Source: Pseudomonas sp. AKS31 | GTDB lineage: Bacteria; Pseudomonadota; Gammaproteobacteria; Pseudomonadales; Pseudomonadaceae | Direction of reading: 5' to 3' | Assembly (NCBI RefSeq): GCF_023634765.1 | Contig: NZ_JAMLFX010000001.1 | Span: forward strand, 256,848 to 320,847 | DNA length: 64,000 nucleotides | Shown: one piece after another, positions 16,703-27,089 of the stretch | Position numbering within the stretch: the first letter of the stretch is position 1 | How the letters are laid out: each line of letters opens with the position of its first letter | Program-made: the position numbers and the translations under genes | The notes under the pieces: model-generated | Databases searched by the model: none | What the model saw: only the letters and a program-made list of their open reading frames with translations | What the model was told of the DNA's origin: nothing

Positions 16703-18202
16703 ATGCCGCACACGAAAGATGAATTACCCGACGCGCTGTATGGCGCCGCGCAGGTGCGTGAACTCGATGCACGGCTGATCGCCGCCGGCACGCCGGGCTT
16801 CGAATTGATGCAGCGCGCCGCCCATGCGACGTGGCGCGCGTTGGTGCGGCAATGGCCGTCGGCGACTGCACTGACGGTGCTGGCCGGGCGTGGTAACAAT
16901 GCCGGTGACGGTTATCTGATCGCGGCCATGGCGCACCGGGCCGGGTGGCAAGTGCGGGTGTTGGCGGTCGGTGATCCCCGGCAATTGCAGGGCGATGCGG
17001 CGTCGGCCCATGCCGAGGCCGTGGCGCACGGTGTGGCGATTCAGGGGTGGAGCACTCACTGCGAGTTGCGTGGTGTGATCCTCGATGCCTTGCTCGGCAC
17101 TGGCCTGAACGGCGAAGTGCGTGAGCCTTATACCAGCGCGATCAATGCGATCAACGCCAGTGGCCTGCCGGTTGCGGCGGTCGATATCCCTTCCGGGTTG
17201 TGCGCTGACACCGGGCGCGCGCTGGGTGTCGCGGTCTGTGCCGATCTCACGGTGACTTTTATTGGCCTGAAGCTTGGGCTTTTCACCGGTGACGCGGCGG
17301 ATCATGTCGGCGCGCTGGTGTTCAACGATTTGCAGGCTGCAGCGGAAACTTACCGTGACATACCTGTCCGCGCCCAGCGACTCAATGCCGCTAATCTTCC
17401 TCGATTGGCACCACGTGCGCCGTCGTCGCACAAGGGCCGTTTCGGTCACGTGCTGCTGATCGGTGGCGATCACGGTTTTGGCGGGGCGATTCTGCTCAGC
17501 ACCGAAACGGCCCTGCGCAGCGGCGCGGGCATGGTGTCGCTGGCGACCCGGCCAGAACATGTGCCAGCGGCGCTGAGCCGTGTGCCGGAAGCCATGGTGC
17601 TCGGCACCTCATCGGCCAATCAGCTGATGGGTTTGCTGGAAAAGGTTTCGACGCTGGTCGTCGGTCCTGGCCTTGGCCAGGCCAGTTGGGGCCGAGCGTT
17701 GCTGTCGGCGGCCGCCAACGCGGCTTTGCCGCAAGTGTGGGACGCTGACGCACTGAACCTGCTGGCCAGCGGTTTCGTTGAGTTGCCCAAGGATTGCGTG
17801 ATCACCCCGCATCCGGGCGAAGCGGCGCGTTTGCTGGGCATCAGCACTGCCGAAGTGCAGGCGGATCGTCCGGCGGCGGCGCTGGCGCTGAGCAAAAAAT
17901 ATACAGCAGTGGTTGTGTTGAAAGGTGCGGGCAGCCTGATTGCGCATCCTGATGGACGTTTGGCGCTCTGTCACCAAGGTCATCCGGCCATGGCCACTGC
18001 AGGACTCGGCGACGTACTGGCCGGTTTGACCGGTGCGCTGCTGGCGCAAGGCATGGCCGGTTTTGATGCGGCGTGTCTGGCGGTCTGGCTGCATGCCAAT
18101 GCCGGTCAGCAACAAGGAAAATTCGGCCGTGGGCTGGCGGCCAGTGATCTGATTCCAGCCATTCGTCAGTTGTTGGAGGAGCAAGTACCGTGTCTGAAGT
18201 AA
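16703..18202 (+). CDS. nnr: Bifunctional NAD(P)HX epimerase / ADP-dependent NAD(P)HX dehydratase
   Basis: This 499 aa protein repairs hydrated NAD(P)H. The N-terminal YjeF_N epimerase half (about 1-215) shows GRGNNAGDG at about 55-63 and VDIPSG at about 158-163. The C-terminal ribokinase-like dehydratase half has GPGLG at about 323-327, a KGAG element and GLGDVLAG, where the family usually has GSGDVLAG. It overlaps tsaE by 13 bp, so the two are read together. Confidence 0.95.
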   Translation: MPHTKDELPDALYGAAQVRELDARLIAAGTPGFELMQRAAHATWRALVRQWPSATALTVLAGRGNNAGDGYLIAAMAHRAGWQVRVLAVGDPRQLQGDAASAHAEAVAHGVAIQGWSTHCELRGVILDALLGTGLNGEVREPYTSAINAINASGLPVAAVDIPSGLCADTGRALGVAVCADLTVTFIGLKLGLFTGDAADHVGALVFNDLQAAAETYRDIPVRAQRLNAANLPRLAPRAPSSHKGRFGHVLLIGGDHGFGGAILLSTETALRSGAGMVSLATRPEHVPAALSRVPEAMVLGTSSANQLMGLLEKVSTLVVGPGLGQASWGRALLSAAANAALPQVWDADALNLLASGFVELPKDCVITPHPGEAARLLGISTAEVQADRPAAALALSKKYTAVVVLKGAGSLIAHPDGRLALCHQGHPAMATAGLGDVLAGLTGALLAQGMAGFDAACLAVWLHANAGQQQGKFGRGLAASDLIPAIRQLLEEQVPCLK

Positions 18203-18660
18203 CCCTGTACCTGGCCGATGAACAGGCCATGAGCGACTTTGGCGCACGGATCGCCCGCGTGACCCAGGGCCATGGCCTGATTTTTCTCGAAGGCAACCTG
18301 GGCATGGGCAAAACCACCCTGTCGCGGGGCATCATTCGCGGGCTGGGCCATGTCGGGGCGGTGAAAAGTCCGACCTTCACTTTGGTCGAGCCGTACGAGA
18401 TGGGTGATATCCGCGCCTTCCACTTCGACCTGTATCGCCTGGTCGATCCGGAAGAGCTGGAGTTTCTCGGTATCCGCGACTACTTCGAAGACGACGCGAT
18501 GTGTCTGATCGAATGGCCCGATAAAGGTGCAGGCTTTTTGCCAAAGCCTGACCTGACCATTACCATTAGCCCGCAAGACAGCGGGCGTTCGCTGAAAATT
18601 TTATCCCAGGGCTCGCGTGGCGAGGCCTGGTGTGCCGCTTTGGCGTTGGAATCCAATTAA
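18190..18660 (+). CDS. tsaE: tRNA threonylcarbamoyladenosine biosynthesis ATPase
   Basis: This 156 aa P-loop ATPase drives t6A37 synthesis with TsaB and TsaD. Walker A is EGNLGMGKTT at about 35-44, where the family usually has GDLGAGKTT. The following KSPTFTLVEPY and FHFDLYRL segments are typical. The start is GTG at 18190 inside the end of nnr. The stop is directly followed by amiB, in a continuous co-directional chain from nnr to miaA. Confidence 0.95.
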   Translation: MSEVTLYLADEQAMSDFGARIARVTQGHGLIFLEGNLGMGKTTLSRGIIRGLGHVGAVKSPTFTLVEPYEMGDIRAFHFDLYRLVDPEELEFLGIRDYFEDDAMCLIEWPDKGAGFLPKPDLTITISPQDSGRSLKILSQGSRGEAWCAALALESN

Positions 18661-20091
18661 ATGATGGGGTTAGGTATGCGCTTTCGCGCGTTGGTGGCTG
18701 CCGCTGGACTGTTGTTGATGGCAGTAACCGTCAACGCTGTGGCCGATTCAAAGGTCAACAGCGTGCGCCTGTGGCGGGCGCCGGACAACACGCGACTGGT
18801 CTTCGACCTGAGCGGCCCGGTGCAGCACAGCGTCTTCACCCTGACCTCACCGGACCGGCTGGTGATCGACATCAACGGCGCCACCCTCGGTGCGCCACTG
18901 AACGTGCAGACCGCAAACACACCAATCACCGCGATGCGCTCGGCCCAACGCACGCCGACTGATCTGCGGGTGGTCATCGACCTGAAGAAAGCCGTCACCC
19001 CGAAAAGCTTCTCGCTGGCGCCGAATGCGCAGTACGGCAACCGTCTGGTGGTCGACCTGTTCGATAACCCGGCCGACGCTGCACCGCCGCCCGCGCCGAC
19101 GCCGCAGGTGGCGACTGTGCCAGCGGTGCCGGTCACCCCGACCGAACCTGCGATCAAGTTACCGCCAGCCCCGGCCGGCAAGCGCGACATTATTGTAGTG
19201 ATCGACGCCGGCCACGGCGGCGAAGACCCGGGTGCGTCCGGCTCGCGTGGCCAGCGTGAGAAAGATGTGGTCCTGCAGATTGCCCGCGAACTGCAGCGTC
19301 AGGTCAACGGCATGAAAGGCTTCCGCGCCGAGCTGACCCGTACCGGCGACTACTTCATCCCGTTGCGCGGCCGTACCGAAATCGCCCGCAAGAAGGGTGC
19401 AGACCTGTTTGTGTCGATTCACGCCGACGCTGCGCCGTCTGCTGCAGCCTTCGGCGCATCGGTGTTTGCCCTGTCTGATCGCGGCGCGACGTCGGAGACC
19501 GCCCGTTGGCTGGCCGACAGCGAAAACCGGTCCGACTTGATCGGTGGTGCCGGCAACGTCAGCCTCGACGACAAGGACCGCATGCTCGCCGGCGTATTGC
19601 TCGACCTGTCGATGACCGCCTCGCTGACCTCCAGCCTCAACGTCGGGCAGAAAGTTCTGACCAACATCGGCCGCGTCACGCCGCTGCACAAACAGCGCGT
19701 GGAACAAGCCGGGTTCATGGTATTGAAGTCGCCGGACATCCCGTCGATCCTGGTCGAAACCGGGTTTATCTCCAACGCCAACGAAGCCAACAAGCTCTCG
19801 GCATCGAGCCACCAGCAAGCGCTGGCGCGTTCGATCAGCAGTGGCGTGCGCCAGTTCTTCCAGCAGAACCCGCCACCGGGCACTTACATCGCCTGGCTGC
19901 GTGATTCCGGCAAGATCGCTCAAGGCCCGCGCGATCATCGCGTCGGCCCGGGTGAAACGCTGGCGATGATCGGCGTGCGCTATCAGGTGTCGCCGGCCAC
20001 GCTGCGCGCCGCCAACAACCTGAAAAGCGATGAGCTGAAAGTCGGCCAGCACTTGACCATTCCTGGCACCGAACTGGCGTCCAAAGAATGA
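18661..20091 (+). CDS. amiB: N-acetylmuramoyl-L-alanine amidase
   Basis: This 476 aa periplasmic amidase splits septal peptidoglycan. A signal peptide ends near AVADS at about 29. An AMIN domain (about 35-135) is followed by a proline-rich linker, the Amidase_3 zinc domain from about 180 ([13 protein letters not shown] with the first ligand His, later ETGFISN), and a LysM domain at about 427-470 (VGPGETL..I...Y). The ATG at 18661 directly follows the tsaE stop; an inner ATG at 18676 (MRFRAL) is an equally good start. It overlaps mutL by 4 bp (ATGA). Confidence 0.95.
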   Translation: MMGLGMRFRALVAAAGLLLMAVTVNAVADSKVNSVRLWRAPDNTRLVFDLSGPVQHSVFTLTSPDRLVIDINGATLGAPLNVQTANTPITAMRSAQRTPTDLRVVIDLKKAVTPKSFSLAPNAQYGNRLVVDLFDNPADAAPPPAPTPQVATVPAVPVTPTEPAIKLPPAPAGKRDIIVVIDAGHGGEDPGASGSRGQREKDVVLQIARELQRQVNGMKGFRAELTRTGDYFIPLRGRTEIARKKGADLFVSIHADAAPSAAAFGASVFALSDRGATSETARWLADSENRSDLIGGAGNVSLDDKDRMLAGVLLDLSMTASLTSSLNVGQKVLTNIGRVTPLHKQRVEQAGFMVLKSPDIPSILVETGFISNANEANKLSASSHQQALARSISSGVRQFFQQNPPPGTYIAWLRDSGKIAQGPRDHRVGPGETLAMIGVRYQVSPATLRAANNLKSDELKVGQHLTIPGTELASKE

Positions 20092-21998
20092 ATCAGGTTC
20101 TGAACTCGGCCCGCATCGAACTGCTCAGCCCACGGCTGGCGAACCAGATCGCCGCCGGTGAGGTGGTCGAACGCCCGGCCTCGGTGATCAAGGAACTGTT
20201 GGAAAACAGCCTGGATTCCGGAGCCAAGCGGATTGATGTCGACGTCGAGCAAGGCGGCGTCAAGCTGCTGCGTGTGCGCGACGATGGCAGCGGGATTTCC
20301 GCCGATGACCTGCCGCTGGCCCTGGCCCGTCACGCCACCAGCAAAATTCGCAACCTCGAAGACCTTGAGCAGGTGATGAGTCTCGGTTTCCGGGGTGAGG
20401 CGCTGGCGTCGATCAGCTCCGTGGCGCGCCTGACGCTGACCTCGCGCACCCGTGACGCCGACCAGGCCTGGCAGGTGGAAACCGAAGGCCGCGACATGGC
20501 GCCTCGGGTGCAGCCGGCGGCGCATCCGGTCGGCACTTCGGTGGAAGTTCGCGACCTGTTCTTTAACACGCCGGCGCGACGCAAATTCCTCAAGACCGAA
20601 AAAACCGAATTCGATCACCTGCAAGAAGTGATCAAGCGTCTGGCGTTGGCGCGTTTCGACGTGGCTTTCCATCTGCGGCATAACGGCAAGACCATTCTCA
20701 GCCTGCACGAAGCCCACGATGATGCGGCTCGCGCCCGGCGTGTGGCGGCGATCTGTGGTTCCGGCTTCCTCGAGCAAGCGTTGCCGATCGAGATCGAACG
20801 CAACGGTTTGCACCTGTGGGGCTGGGTCGGTTTGCCGACCTTCAACCGCAGTCAGGCGGATCTGCAATATTTCTTTGTGAATGGCCGGGCGGTGCGCGAC
20901 AAACTGGTGGCCCACGCGGTACGTCAGGCCTATCGCGACGTGCTGTTCAACGGCCGTCACCCGACCTTTGCGCTGTTTTTCGAAGTCGATCCGGCGGCGG
21001 TCGACGTCAACGTGCACCCGACCAAACACGAAGTGCGCTTCCGTGACGGGCGCATGGTGCATGACTTCCTTTATGGCACGTTGCACCGCGCGTTGGGCGA
21101 TGTGCGTCCTGAAGACCAGCTCGCGGGTTCCGTGACCACTGCCGTCGTCCGGCCAACCGGCCTCGACGCCGGTGAGTTCGGCCCGCAGGGTGAAATGCGT
21201 CTGGCAGCCAATGCGCTGCTGGAGCAACCGCAGGCGCAACCGGCGTTCAATACGTCGTCCGGTGCCAGCGCTGGCGGGGCTTACCAGTATCAATACTCGC
21301 CGCGCCCGCAGTCGGCGGTGCCGCCGGCTGCCGAGGCGCAAGCCGCGTACCGAGAGTTTTTCGCACCACTGCCGGAAGCCAATGCCAACGCATTGCCGGC
21401 CGGACAGGAAGACATTCCGCCGCTCGGTTACGCGCTGGCGCAGCTCAAGGGTATCTACATTCTGTCCGAGAACGCGCAAGGTCTGGTGCTGGTGGACATG
21501 CATGCCGCCCACGAGCGGATCATGTATGAACGCCTGAAAATCGCCATGGCCAGCGAAGGCCTCAGTGGTCAGCCGTTGCTGGTGCCGGAATCGCTGGCGG
21601 TCAGCCAGCGTGAGGCCGACTGCGCTGAAGAACACGCCGCATGGTTCCAGCGTCTGGGCTTCGAACTGCAGCGTCTGGGCCCGGAAACCCTGGCGATCCG
21701 CCAGATCCCGGCCTTGTTGAAGCAGGCCGAAGCCAACCGTCTGGTCGGCGATGTCCTGTCGGACCTGATGGAGTACGGCACCAGCGACCGGATTCAGGCG
21801 CACCTCAACGAATTGCTTGGCACCATGGCCTGTCACGGCGCGATCCGCGCCAACCGGCGTTTGGCCCTGCCGGAAATGAACGGCCTGCTGCGCGACATGG
21901 AAAACACCGAGCGCAGCGGTCAATGCAACCATGGCCGACCGACCTGGACCCAACTGGGCCTGGACGATCTGGACAAACTGTTCCTGCGCGGTCGTTGA
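20088..21998 (+). CDS. mutL: DNA mismatch repair protein MutL
   Basis: This 636 aa GHKL ATPase links MutS mismatch recognition to downstream repair. N-terminal motifs are [27 protein letters not shown] and GFRGEAL. A flexible linker of about 350-440 follows. The C-terminal domain carries [12 protein letters not shown], which fits the DxHAxxExxxxE endonuclease motif, so this MutL should nick DNA, unlike the E. coli protein. Its start overlaps amiB (ATGA) and its stop overlaps the miaA start (TGATG). Confidence 0.97.
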   Translation: MNQVLNSARIELLSPRLANQIAAGEVVERPASVIKELLENSLDSGAKRIDVDVEQGGVKLLRVRDDGSGISADDLPLALARHATSKIRNLEDLEQVMSLGFRGEALASISSVARLTLTSRTRDADQAWQVETEGRDMAPRVQPAAHPVGTSVEVRDLFFNTPARRKFLKTEKTEFDHLQEVIKRLALARFDVAFHLRHNGKTILSLHEAHDDAARARRVAAICGSGFLEQALPIEIERNGLHLWGWVGLPTFNRSQADLQYFFVNGRAVRDKLVAHAVRQAYRDVLFNGRHPTFALFFEVDPAAVDVNVHPTKHEVRFRDGRMVHDFLYGTLHRALGDVRPEDQLAGSVTTAVVRPTGLDAGEFGPQGEMRLAANALLEQPQAQPAFNTSSGASAGGAYQYQYSPRPQSAVPPAAEAQAAYREFFAPLPEANANALPAGQEDIPPLGYALAQLKGIYILSENAQGLVLVDMHAAHERIMYERLKIAMASEGLSGQPLLVPESLAVSQREADCAEEHAAWFQRLGFELQRLGPETLAIRQIPALLKQAEANRLVGDVLSDLMEYGTSDRIQAHLNELLGTMACHGAIRANRRLALPEMNGLLRDMENTERSGQCNHGRPTWTQLGLDDLDKLFLRGR

Positions 21999-22969
21999 TG
22001 AGCCAGCTTCCTCCAGCGATTTTCCTGATGGGCCCGACCGCTGCGGGCAAGACCGATCTGGCCATCGAGCTGACCAAGGTGCTGCCGTGCGAGTTGATCA
22101 GTGTCGATTCGGCGCTGGTCTATCGCGGCATGGACATCGGCACCGCCAAGCCTTCGAAGGAGTTGCTGGCCGAATATCCGCACCAATTGATCGATATCCT
22201 CGATCCGGCTGAAGCCTATTCCGCTGCGGATTTCCGTCGCGATGCCCTGCAAGCCATGGCCGAGATCACCGCGCGCGGAAAAATTCCGCTGCTGGTGGGC
22301 GGTACGATGCTCTATTACAAGGCTTTGGTCGAAGGCCTGGCAGACATGCCGGCCGCCGATCCCGACGTCCGCGCGCAGATCGAAGAAGAGGCTGCACGCC
22401 TTGGCTGGCAAGCGCTGCACGACCAATTGTCGATCATTGACCCGGTGTCTGCGGCGCGGATTCACCCCAACGACCCGCAGCGCCTGAGTCGCGCGCTGGA
22501 AGTTTATCGGGTCAGCGGTCAGAGCATGACCGAGCTGCGTCAGCAACAATCTGCGCAAAGTACTGAAGCAGCCGCTTCGGGACGGCAACAATTGCCCTAT
22601 ACTGTCGCGAACTTGGCCATTGCCCCGGCAAATCGTCAGGTATTGCACGAGCGCATTAAACAAAGATTCACAAATATGTTGGAACAGGGGTTCATCGACG
22701 AGGTCGTAGCCCTGCGTAAAAGAAGTGACCTGCATTCAGGGTTGCCGTCTATACGTGCGGTAGGCTACCGCCAAGTCTGGGACTACCTGGATGGCAAGCT
22801 GACGTTGGCCGAAATGCAGGAGCGCGGCATCATTGCCACGCGCCAATTGGCCAAACGCCAGTTCACCTGGCTGCGCAGCTGGGAAGATCTACACTGGCTG
22901 GACAGTCTTGATTGCGACAATCTGCCACGCGCCTTGAAATACCTTGGGACCATCTCCATATTGAGCTGA
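21998..22969 (+). CDS. miaA: tRNA dimethylallyltransferase
   Basis: This 323 aa enzyme adds dimethylallyl to A37 of tRNAs that read UNN codons. The P-loop [11 protein letters not shown] is at about 12-22; [19 protein letters not shown] and the late [14 protein letters not shown] are family blocks. The start is the ATG that overlaps the mutL stop. The miaA-hfq-hflX order is conserved in gamma-proteobacteria, and hfq promoters commonly lie inside or after miaA. Confidence 0.96.
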   Translation: MSQLPPAIFLMGPTAAGKTDLAIELTKVLPCELISVDSALVYRGMDIGTAKPSKELLAEYPHQLIDILDPAEAYSAADFRRDALQAMAEITARGKIPLLVGGTMLYYKALVEGLADMPAADPDVRAQIEEEAARLGWQALHDQLSIIDPVSAARIHPNDPQRLSRALEVYRVSGQSMTELRQQQSAQSTEAAASGRQQLPYTVANLAIAPANRQVLHERIKQRFTNMLEQGFIDEVVALRKRSDLHSGLPSIRAVGYRQVWDYLDGKLTLAEMQERGIIATRQLAKRQFTWLRSWEDLHWLDSLDCDNLPRALKYLGTISILS

Positions 22970-23063
22970 GTCCTTGCAATTGCCGTCTATCCTTGGGGGT
23001 GTGGCGGCCAAAGCCATCTGAATTACCTATTTTTATTATTGAATCCTTAAAGGAGTGCGGCAC

Positions 23064-23324
23064 ATGTCAAAAGGGCATTCGCTACAAGACCCTTACCTGA
23101 ATACTTTACGTAAAGAGAAAGTTGGGGTTTCCATCTATCTGGTCAACGGTATCAAACTGCAAGGCACGATCGAGTCGTTCGACCAGTTCGTCATCCTGCT
23201 GAAAAACACCGTGAGCCAAATGGTTTACAAACACGCTATCTCGACAGTAGTGCCGGTTCGTCCAATTCGTCTGCCTAGCGCAACCGAATCCGAAGCAGGT
23301 GACGCTGAGCCAGGTAACGCCTGA
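23064..23324 (+). CDS. hfq: RNA chaperone Hfq
   Basis: This 86 aa Sm-like protein forms hexamers that pair small RNAs with mRNAs. It shows the family opening [17 protein letters not shown], the Sm1 region, and the Sm2 motif YKHAIST with conserved KH. A short variable acidic C-tail follows ([11 protein letters not shown]). The start at 23064 has AAAGGAG 8 nt upstream. Confidence 0.98.
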   Translation: MSKGHSLQDPYLNTLRKEKVGVSIYLVNGIKLQGTIESFDQFVILLKNTVSQMVYKHAISTVVPVRPIRLPSATESEAGDAEPGNA

Positions 23325-23336
23325 TAGGAGTCTCCT

Positions 23337-24638
23337 TTGTTCTTTGAGCGCCACGGTGGTGGTGAACGAGTGATCCTCGTTCACTTGGATGGACAGGACC
23401 CTGAGGCGCGCGAAGATCCGCAGGAGTTTCAGGAATTGGCTAATTCGGCCGGCGCCGAGACCGTTGCGTTTTTTAACGTGCCGCGTCATCGGCCAACCGC
23501 CAAATACCTGATTGGCAGTGGCAAGGTCGAGGAATTACGCGACCTGGTCAAAGCTGAAGAAGCCGATCTGGTGATTTTCAATCACATCCTCACGCCCAGT
23601 CAGGAACGTAACCTCGAACGTGTTTTCGAGTGTCGCGTGATCGACCGTACCGGTCTGATTCTCGATATTTTCGCCCAGCGCGCCCGCACCCATGAAGGTA
23701 AGCTCCAGGTCGAACTGGCCCAGCTTGACCACATGAGCACCCGCCTGGTTCGCGGCTGGACTCACCTTGAACGTCAAGGTGGCGGCATCGGCATGCGTGG
23801 CCCGGGTGAGACCCAGCTCGAAACCGACCGCCGTTTGCTGCGGGTTCGCCTGCGACAGATCAAGGGCCGTCTGGAGAAGGTGCGCAGCCAGCGCGAGCAA
23901 TCGCGACGTGGCCGCTCCCGTGCGGATATCCCCACCGTTTCTCTGGTGGGATACACCAACGCCGGTAAATCCACACTCTTCAACAACGTGACGAAGTCCG
24001 ACGTGTATGCGGCTGACCAGTTGTTCGCCACGCTGGACCCGACCCTGCGTCGTCTGGATCTGGACGACCTGGGGCCGATTGTCCTGGCGGATACGGTGGG
24101 CTTCATTCGTCACTTGCCGCACAAGCTGGTCGAAGCATTTCGGTCTACCCTCGAAGAGTCGGCCAACTCTGACTTGTTGTTGCACGTGATCGATGCGGCT
24201 GAACCGGATCGCATGTTGCAGATCGAGCAGGTGATGGTGGTGCTGGGCGAGATTGGTGCCCAGGACTTGCCGATACTCGAGGTCTATAACAAACTCGATT
24301 TGCTTGAAGGCGTTGAGCCACAAATCCAGCGTGACGAGAACGGCAAGCCCCAGCGGGTCTGGCTGTCGGCGCGTGATGGCAGTGGCCTGGAATTGCTTGA
24401 ACAAGCCATCGCCGAATTACTCGGCAGTGATTTGTTCATCGGCACCTTGCGCTTGCCGCAACGATTCGCCCGACTGCGTGCGCAGTTTTTCGAACTCGGT
24501 GCGGTGCAGAAAGAAGAGCACGACGAAGAAGGCATCAGTCTGCTGGCCGTTCGTTTGCCCCGTGTCGAGCTGAATCGACTGGTAAGCCGCGAAGGATTGC
24601 AGCCGATGGAATTCATCGAGCAACACACTTTGCAATAA
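23337..24638 (+). CDS. hflX: GTPase HflX
   Basis: This 433 aa ribosome-splitting GTPase has an N-terminal nucleotide-binding domain, a coiled coil around 160-185, and a G domain with P-loop GYTNAGKST at about 204-212, then DTVGFIRHLP and NKLD. The start is a TTG (23337) with TAGGAG upstream, 12 bp after hfq; the family opening FFERHGGGERVILVHL supports it. It is co-transcribed with hfq. Confidence 0.95.
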   Translation: MFFERHGGGERVILVHLDGQDPEAREDPQEFQELANSAGAETVAFFNVPRHRPTAKYLIGSGKVEELRDLVKAEEADLVIFNHILTPSQERNLERVFECRVIDRTGLILDIFAQRARTHEGKLQVELAQLDHMSTRLVRGWTHLERQGGGIGMRGPGETQLETDRRLLRVRLRQIKGRLEKVRSQREQSRRGRSRADIPTVSLVGYTNAGKSTLFNNVTKSDVYAADQLFATLDPTLRRLDLDDLGPIVLADTVGFIRHLPHKLVEAFRSTLEESANSDLLLHVIDAAEPDRMLQIEQVMVVLGEIGAQDLPILEVYNKLDLLEGVEPQIQRDENGKPQRVWLSARDGSGLELLEQAIAELLGSDLFIGTLRLPQRFARLRAQFFELGAVQKEEHDEEGISLLAVRLPRVELNRLVSREGLQPMEFIEQHTLQ

Positions 24639-24734
24639 AAGCCTGAAAAAGCGGTTGTGCCGCAACGGCAGGCATTCTGTAGCATTGGTCGGCGCGCCGT
24701 GGGTGCGTCTTTGCTTTATCAGATGGAGAGCGCT

Positions 24735-25907
24735 ATGGCTTGGAATGAGCCGGGTGGCAACTCGAATAATCAGGATCCTTGGGGTGGCAAACGCCGCAAT
24801 AACGGCGACCGCAAGGGGCCACCGGATCTCGACGAGGCCTTCCGAAAGCTGCAGGAAAGCCTGAACGGGTTGTTCGGTGGTGGTAAGAAACGTGGTGACG
24901 ATGGCGGTGGGTCGGGCAAGAGCAGTGGCGGCTTCGGCGGTCTGCTCGGCATCGGCCTCGTCGTGCTGGCGGCTGTCTGGCTGTACAGCGCAGTCTACGT
25001 GGTCGACGAGCAGGAGCAGGCAGTGGTGCTGCGCTTCGGCAAGTACTACGAGACTGTCGGCCCGGGCCTGAACATCTACTTCCCGCCGATCGATAAAAAG
25101 TACATGGAAAACGTCACGCGTGAGCGTGCCTACACCAAGCAAGGCCAGATGCTGACCGAAGACGAGAACATCGTCGAAGTGCCGCTGACCGTGCAGTACA
25201 AGATCAGCAACCTGCAGGACTTCGTGCTGAACGTCGATCAGCCGGAAATCAGCCTGCAGCATGCGACCGACAGCGCCCTGCGCCACGTGGTGGGTTCCAC
25301 CGCCATGGATCAGGTGCTGACCGAAGGTCGTGAATTGATGGCCAGCGAAATCAAGGAGCGTCTGCAACGCTTCCTCGATACCTATCGCACCGGTATCACC
25401 GTTACTCAGGTCAACGTACAGAGCGCAGCGGCACCGCGTGAAGTGCAGGAAGCCTTCGATGACGTGATCCGCGCCCGTGAAGACGAGCAGCGTTCGCGCA
25501 ACCAGGCTGAAACCTACGCCAACGGCGTCGTGCCGGAAGCCCGTGGTCAGGCCCAGCGCATCCTTGAAGATGCCAACGGTTATCGTGACGAAACGGTCTC
25601 GCGCGCCAAGGGTGAGGCCGATCGCTTTACCAAACTGGTCGCCGAGTATCGCAAGGCACCTGAAGTGACCCGCCAGCGTCTGTACCTGGACACCATGCAG
25701 GAAGTCTTCAGCAACACCAGCAAGGTACTCGTGACCGGCAACAAGAACGGCCAGAGCAACCTGCTTTACCTGCCGTTGGACAAAATGATTCAAAACAGTT
25801 CGGGCAGCAATGCGCCGGTTACCGGTTCGGCTGCCGCCAGCAACAACACGGACGTCACGCCGCATGTCACTGACCTGCCGCAGTCGCGCACAAGGGAGAC
25901 CCGCTGA
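24735..25907 (+). CDS. hflK: FtsH protease activity modulator HflK
   Basis: This 390 aa SPFH/band-7 protein forms a membrane cage with HflC around FtsH. A Gly-rich cytoplasmic start (about 1-75) is followed by one membrane segment (LLGIGLVVLAAVWLYSAVYV, about 71-90), then the SPFH domain (EQEQAVVLRFG) and a coiled coil rich in Ala/Glu/Arg. The start at 24735 has GGAGAG upstream and gives the family opening MAWNEPGG. It overlaps hflC as TGATG. Confidence 0.96.
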   Translation: MAWNEPGGNSNNQDPWGGKRRNNGDRKGPPDLDEAFRKLQESLNGLFGGGKKRGDDGGGSGKSSGGFGGLLGIGLVVLAAVWLYSAVYVVDEQEQAVVLRFGKYYETVGPGLNIYFPPIDKKYMENVTRERAYTKQGQMLTEDENIVEVPLTVQYKISNLQDFVLNVDQPEISLQHATDSALRHVVGSTAMDQVLTEGRELMASEIKERLQRFLDTYRTGITVTQVNVQSAAAPREVQEAFDDVIRAREDEQRSRNQAETYANGVVPEARGQAQRILEDANGYRDETVSRAKGEADRFTKLVAEYRKAPEVTRQRLYLDTMQEVFSNTSKVLVTGNKNGQSNLLYLPLDKMIQNSSGSNAPVTGSAAASNNTDVTPHVTDLPQSRTRETR

Positions 25908-26776
25908 TGAGCAATAAATCGCTGATCGCCCTGATCGTTGGCGTCGTTGTGGTACTGGTGGGCTGGAACTGCTTCTACATCGTCGCTCAGACCGAGCGTG
26001 CGGTGCTGCTGCAATTCGGTCGCGTGGTTCAGGCCGATGTTCAGCCAGGTCTGCATGTGAAGGTGCCTTACGTTAACCAGGTGCGTAAATTCGACGCACG
26101 TCTGATGACGCTGGATGCACCGACACAGCGTTTCCTGACCCTGGAAAAGAAAGCCGTGATGGTCGATGCTTACGCCAAGTGGCGCGTGAAAGATGCCGAG
26201 CGCTTCTACACCGCGACTTCCGGCCTCAAGCAAATCGCCGACGAGCGTCTGTCCCGTCGTCTGGAATCCGGTCTGCGTGACCAGTTCGGTAAGCGCACCC
26301 TGCACGAAGTGGTGTCGGGTGAGCGTGACGCACTGATGGCTGACATCACTGCCTCGCTGAACAAGATGGCGGAAAAAGAGCTGGGTATCGAAGTCGTCGA
26401 TGTTCGGGTCAAGGCCATCGACCTGCCGAAAGAAGTAAACCGCAGTGTGTTCGAACGTATGAGCACCGAGCGTGAGCGTGAGGCTCGCGAGCACCGCGCC
26501 AAGGGTAACGAGCTGGCAGAAGGCATCCGTGCCGATGCTGATCGTCAACGCCGCGTGCTGCTGGCTGAAGCCTATCGTGAATCCGAAGAGGTTCGCGGTG
26601 ACGGTGATGCCCAGGCCGCTGCGATCTACTCCAAGGCCTACGGTCAGGATCAGGAGTTCTACAGTTTCTACCGTAGCCTGCGCGCCTACCGTGAAAGCTT
26701 CGCGAACAAATCCGACGTATTGGTCCTCGACCCAAGCAGCGACTTTTTCCACTACCTGGAAAAGGCCAAGCCTTGA
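25907..26776 (+). CDS. hflC: Protease modulator HflC
   Basis: This 289 aa SPFH/band-7 protein is the partner of HflK. It has an N-terminal membrane anchor (about 4-23), then TERAVLLQFGRVV, the SPFH domain and a C-terminal coiled coil. The start overlaps the hflK stop. The segment AEGIRADADRQRRVLLAEA is typical. Confidence 0.96.
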   Translation: MSNKSLIALIVGVVVVLVGWNCFYIVAQTERAVLLQFGRVVQADVQPGLHVKVPYVNQVRKFDARLMTLDAPTQRFLTLEKKAVMVDAYAKWRVKDAERFYTATSGLKQIADERLSRRLESGLRDQFGKRTLHEVVSGERDALMADITASLNKMAEKELGIEVVDVRVKAIDLPKEVNRSVFERMSTEREREAREHRAKGNELAEGIRADADRQRRVLLAEAYRESEEVRGDGDAQAAAIYSKAYGQDQEFYSFYRSLRAYRESFANKSDVLVLDPSSDFFHYLEKAKP

Positions 26777-26860
26777 TACGCCGTTGACCTGAATCATTCC
26801 GCCCGGCGGCTAAAACCTCGGGCGGGGTGATCCTTTGGGAAAACGTGTGTATGATGCGGC

Positions 26861-26884
26861 AGCCGGGAAATTCCCGGCTTTTTT
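26861..26884 (+). terminator. Intrinsic terminator after hflC
   Basis: AGCCGGGAA pairs with TTCCCGGCT and is followed by TTTTT. It lies about 85 bp past hflC. A second GC-rich inverted repeat (CGCCCG ... CGGGCG) lies just before it at about 26800-26825. The rest of the 26777-27089 gap holds no gene I would defend; the short gene often found between hflC and hisZ in Pseudomonas is not seen here. Confidence 0.75.
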
Positions 26885-27089
26885 GCGTCTGCACGTTTGA
26901 TTGCTGTTTTTTGTTGCAGGCATCGGGTTGAATGGCCCGAGAGTATTTCGAGGAAAGTGATGGGCGAAGCCGGTAACAGGCCTTTCGCCGCGTCGTTCAT
27001 GCGCGTGCGTTTTGAACGGATCGGTCATTTTCTGCTTCACTCAAGGCTCGCCCGCAGGCTGGCCGCCCGGATCAAAGGGGAATGGCGTA

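Noticed and set aside
19983..21953. 656-codon open frame antisense to mutL
   Set aside because: mutL has all its motifs on the plus strand; the antisense frame has no recognisable domain.
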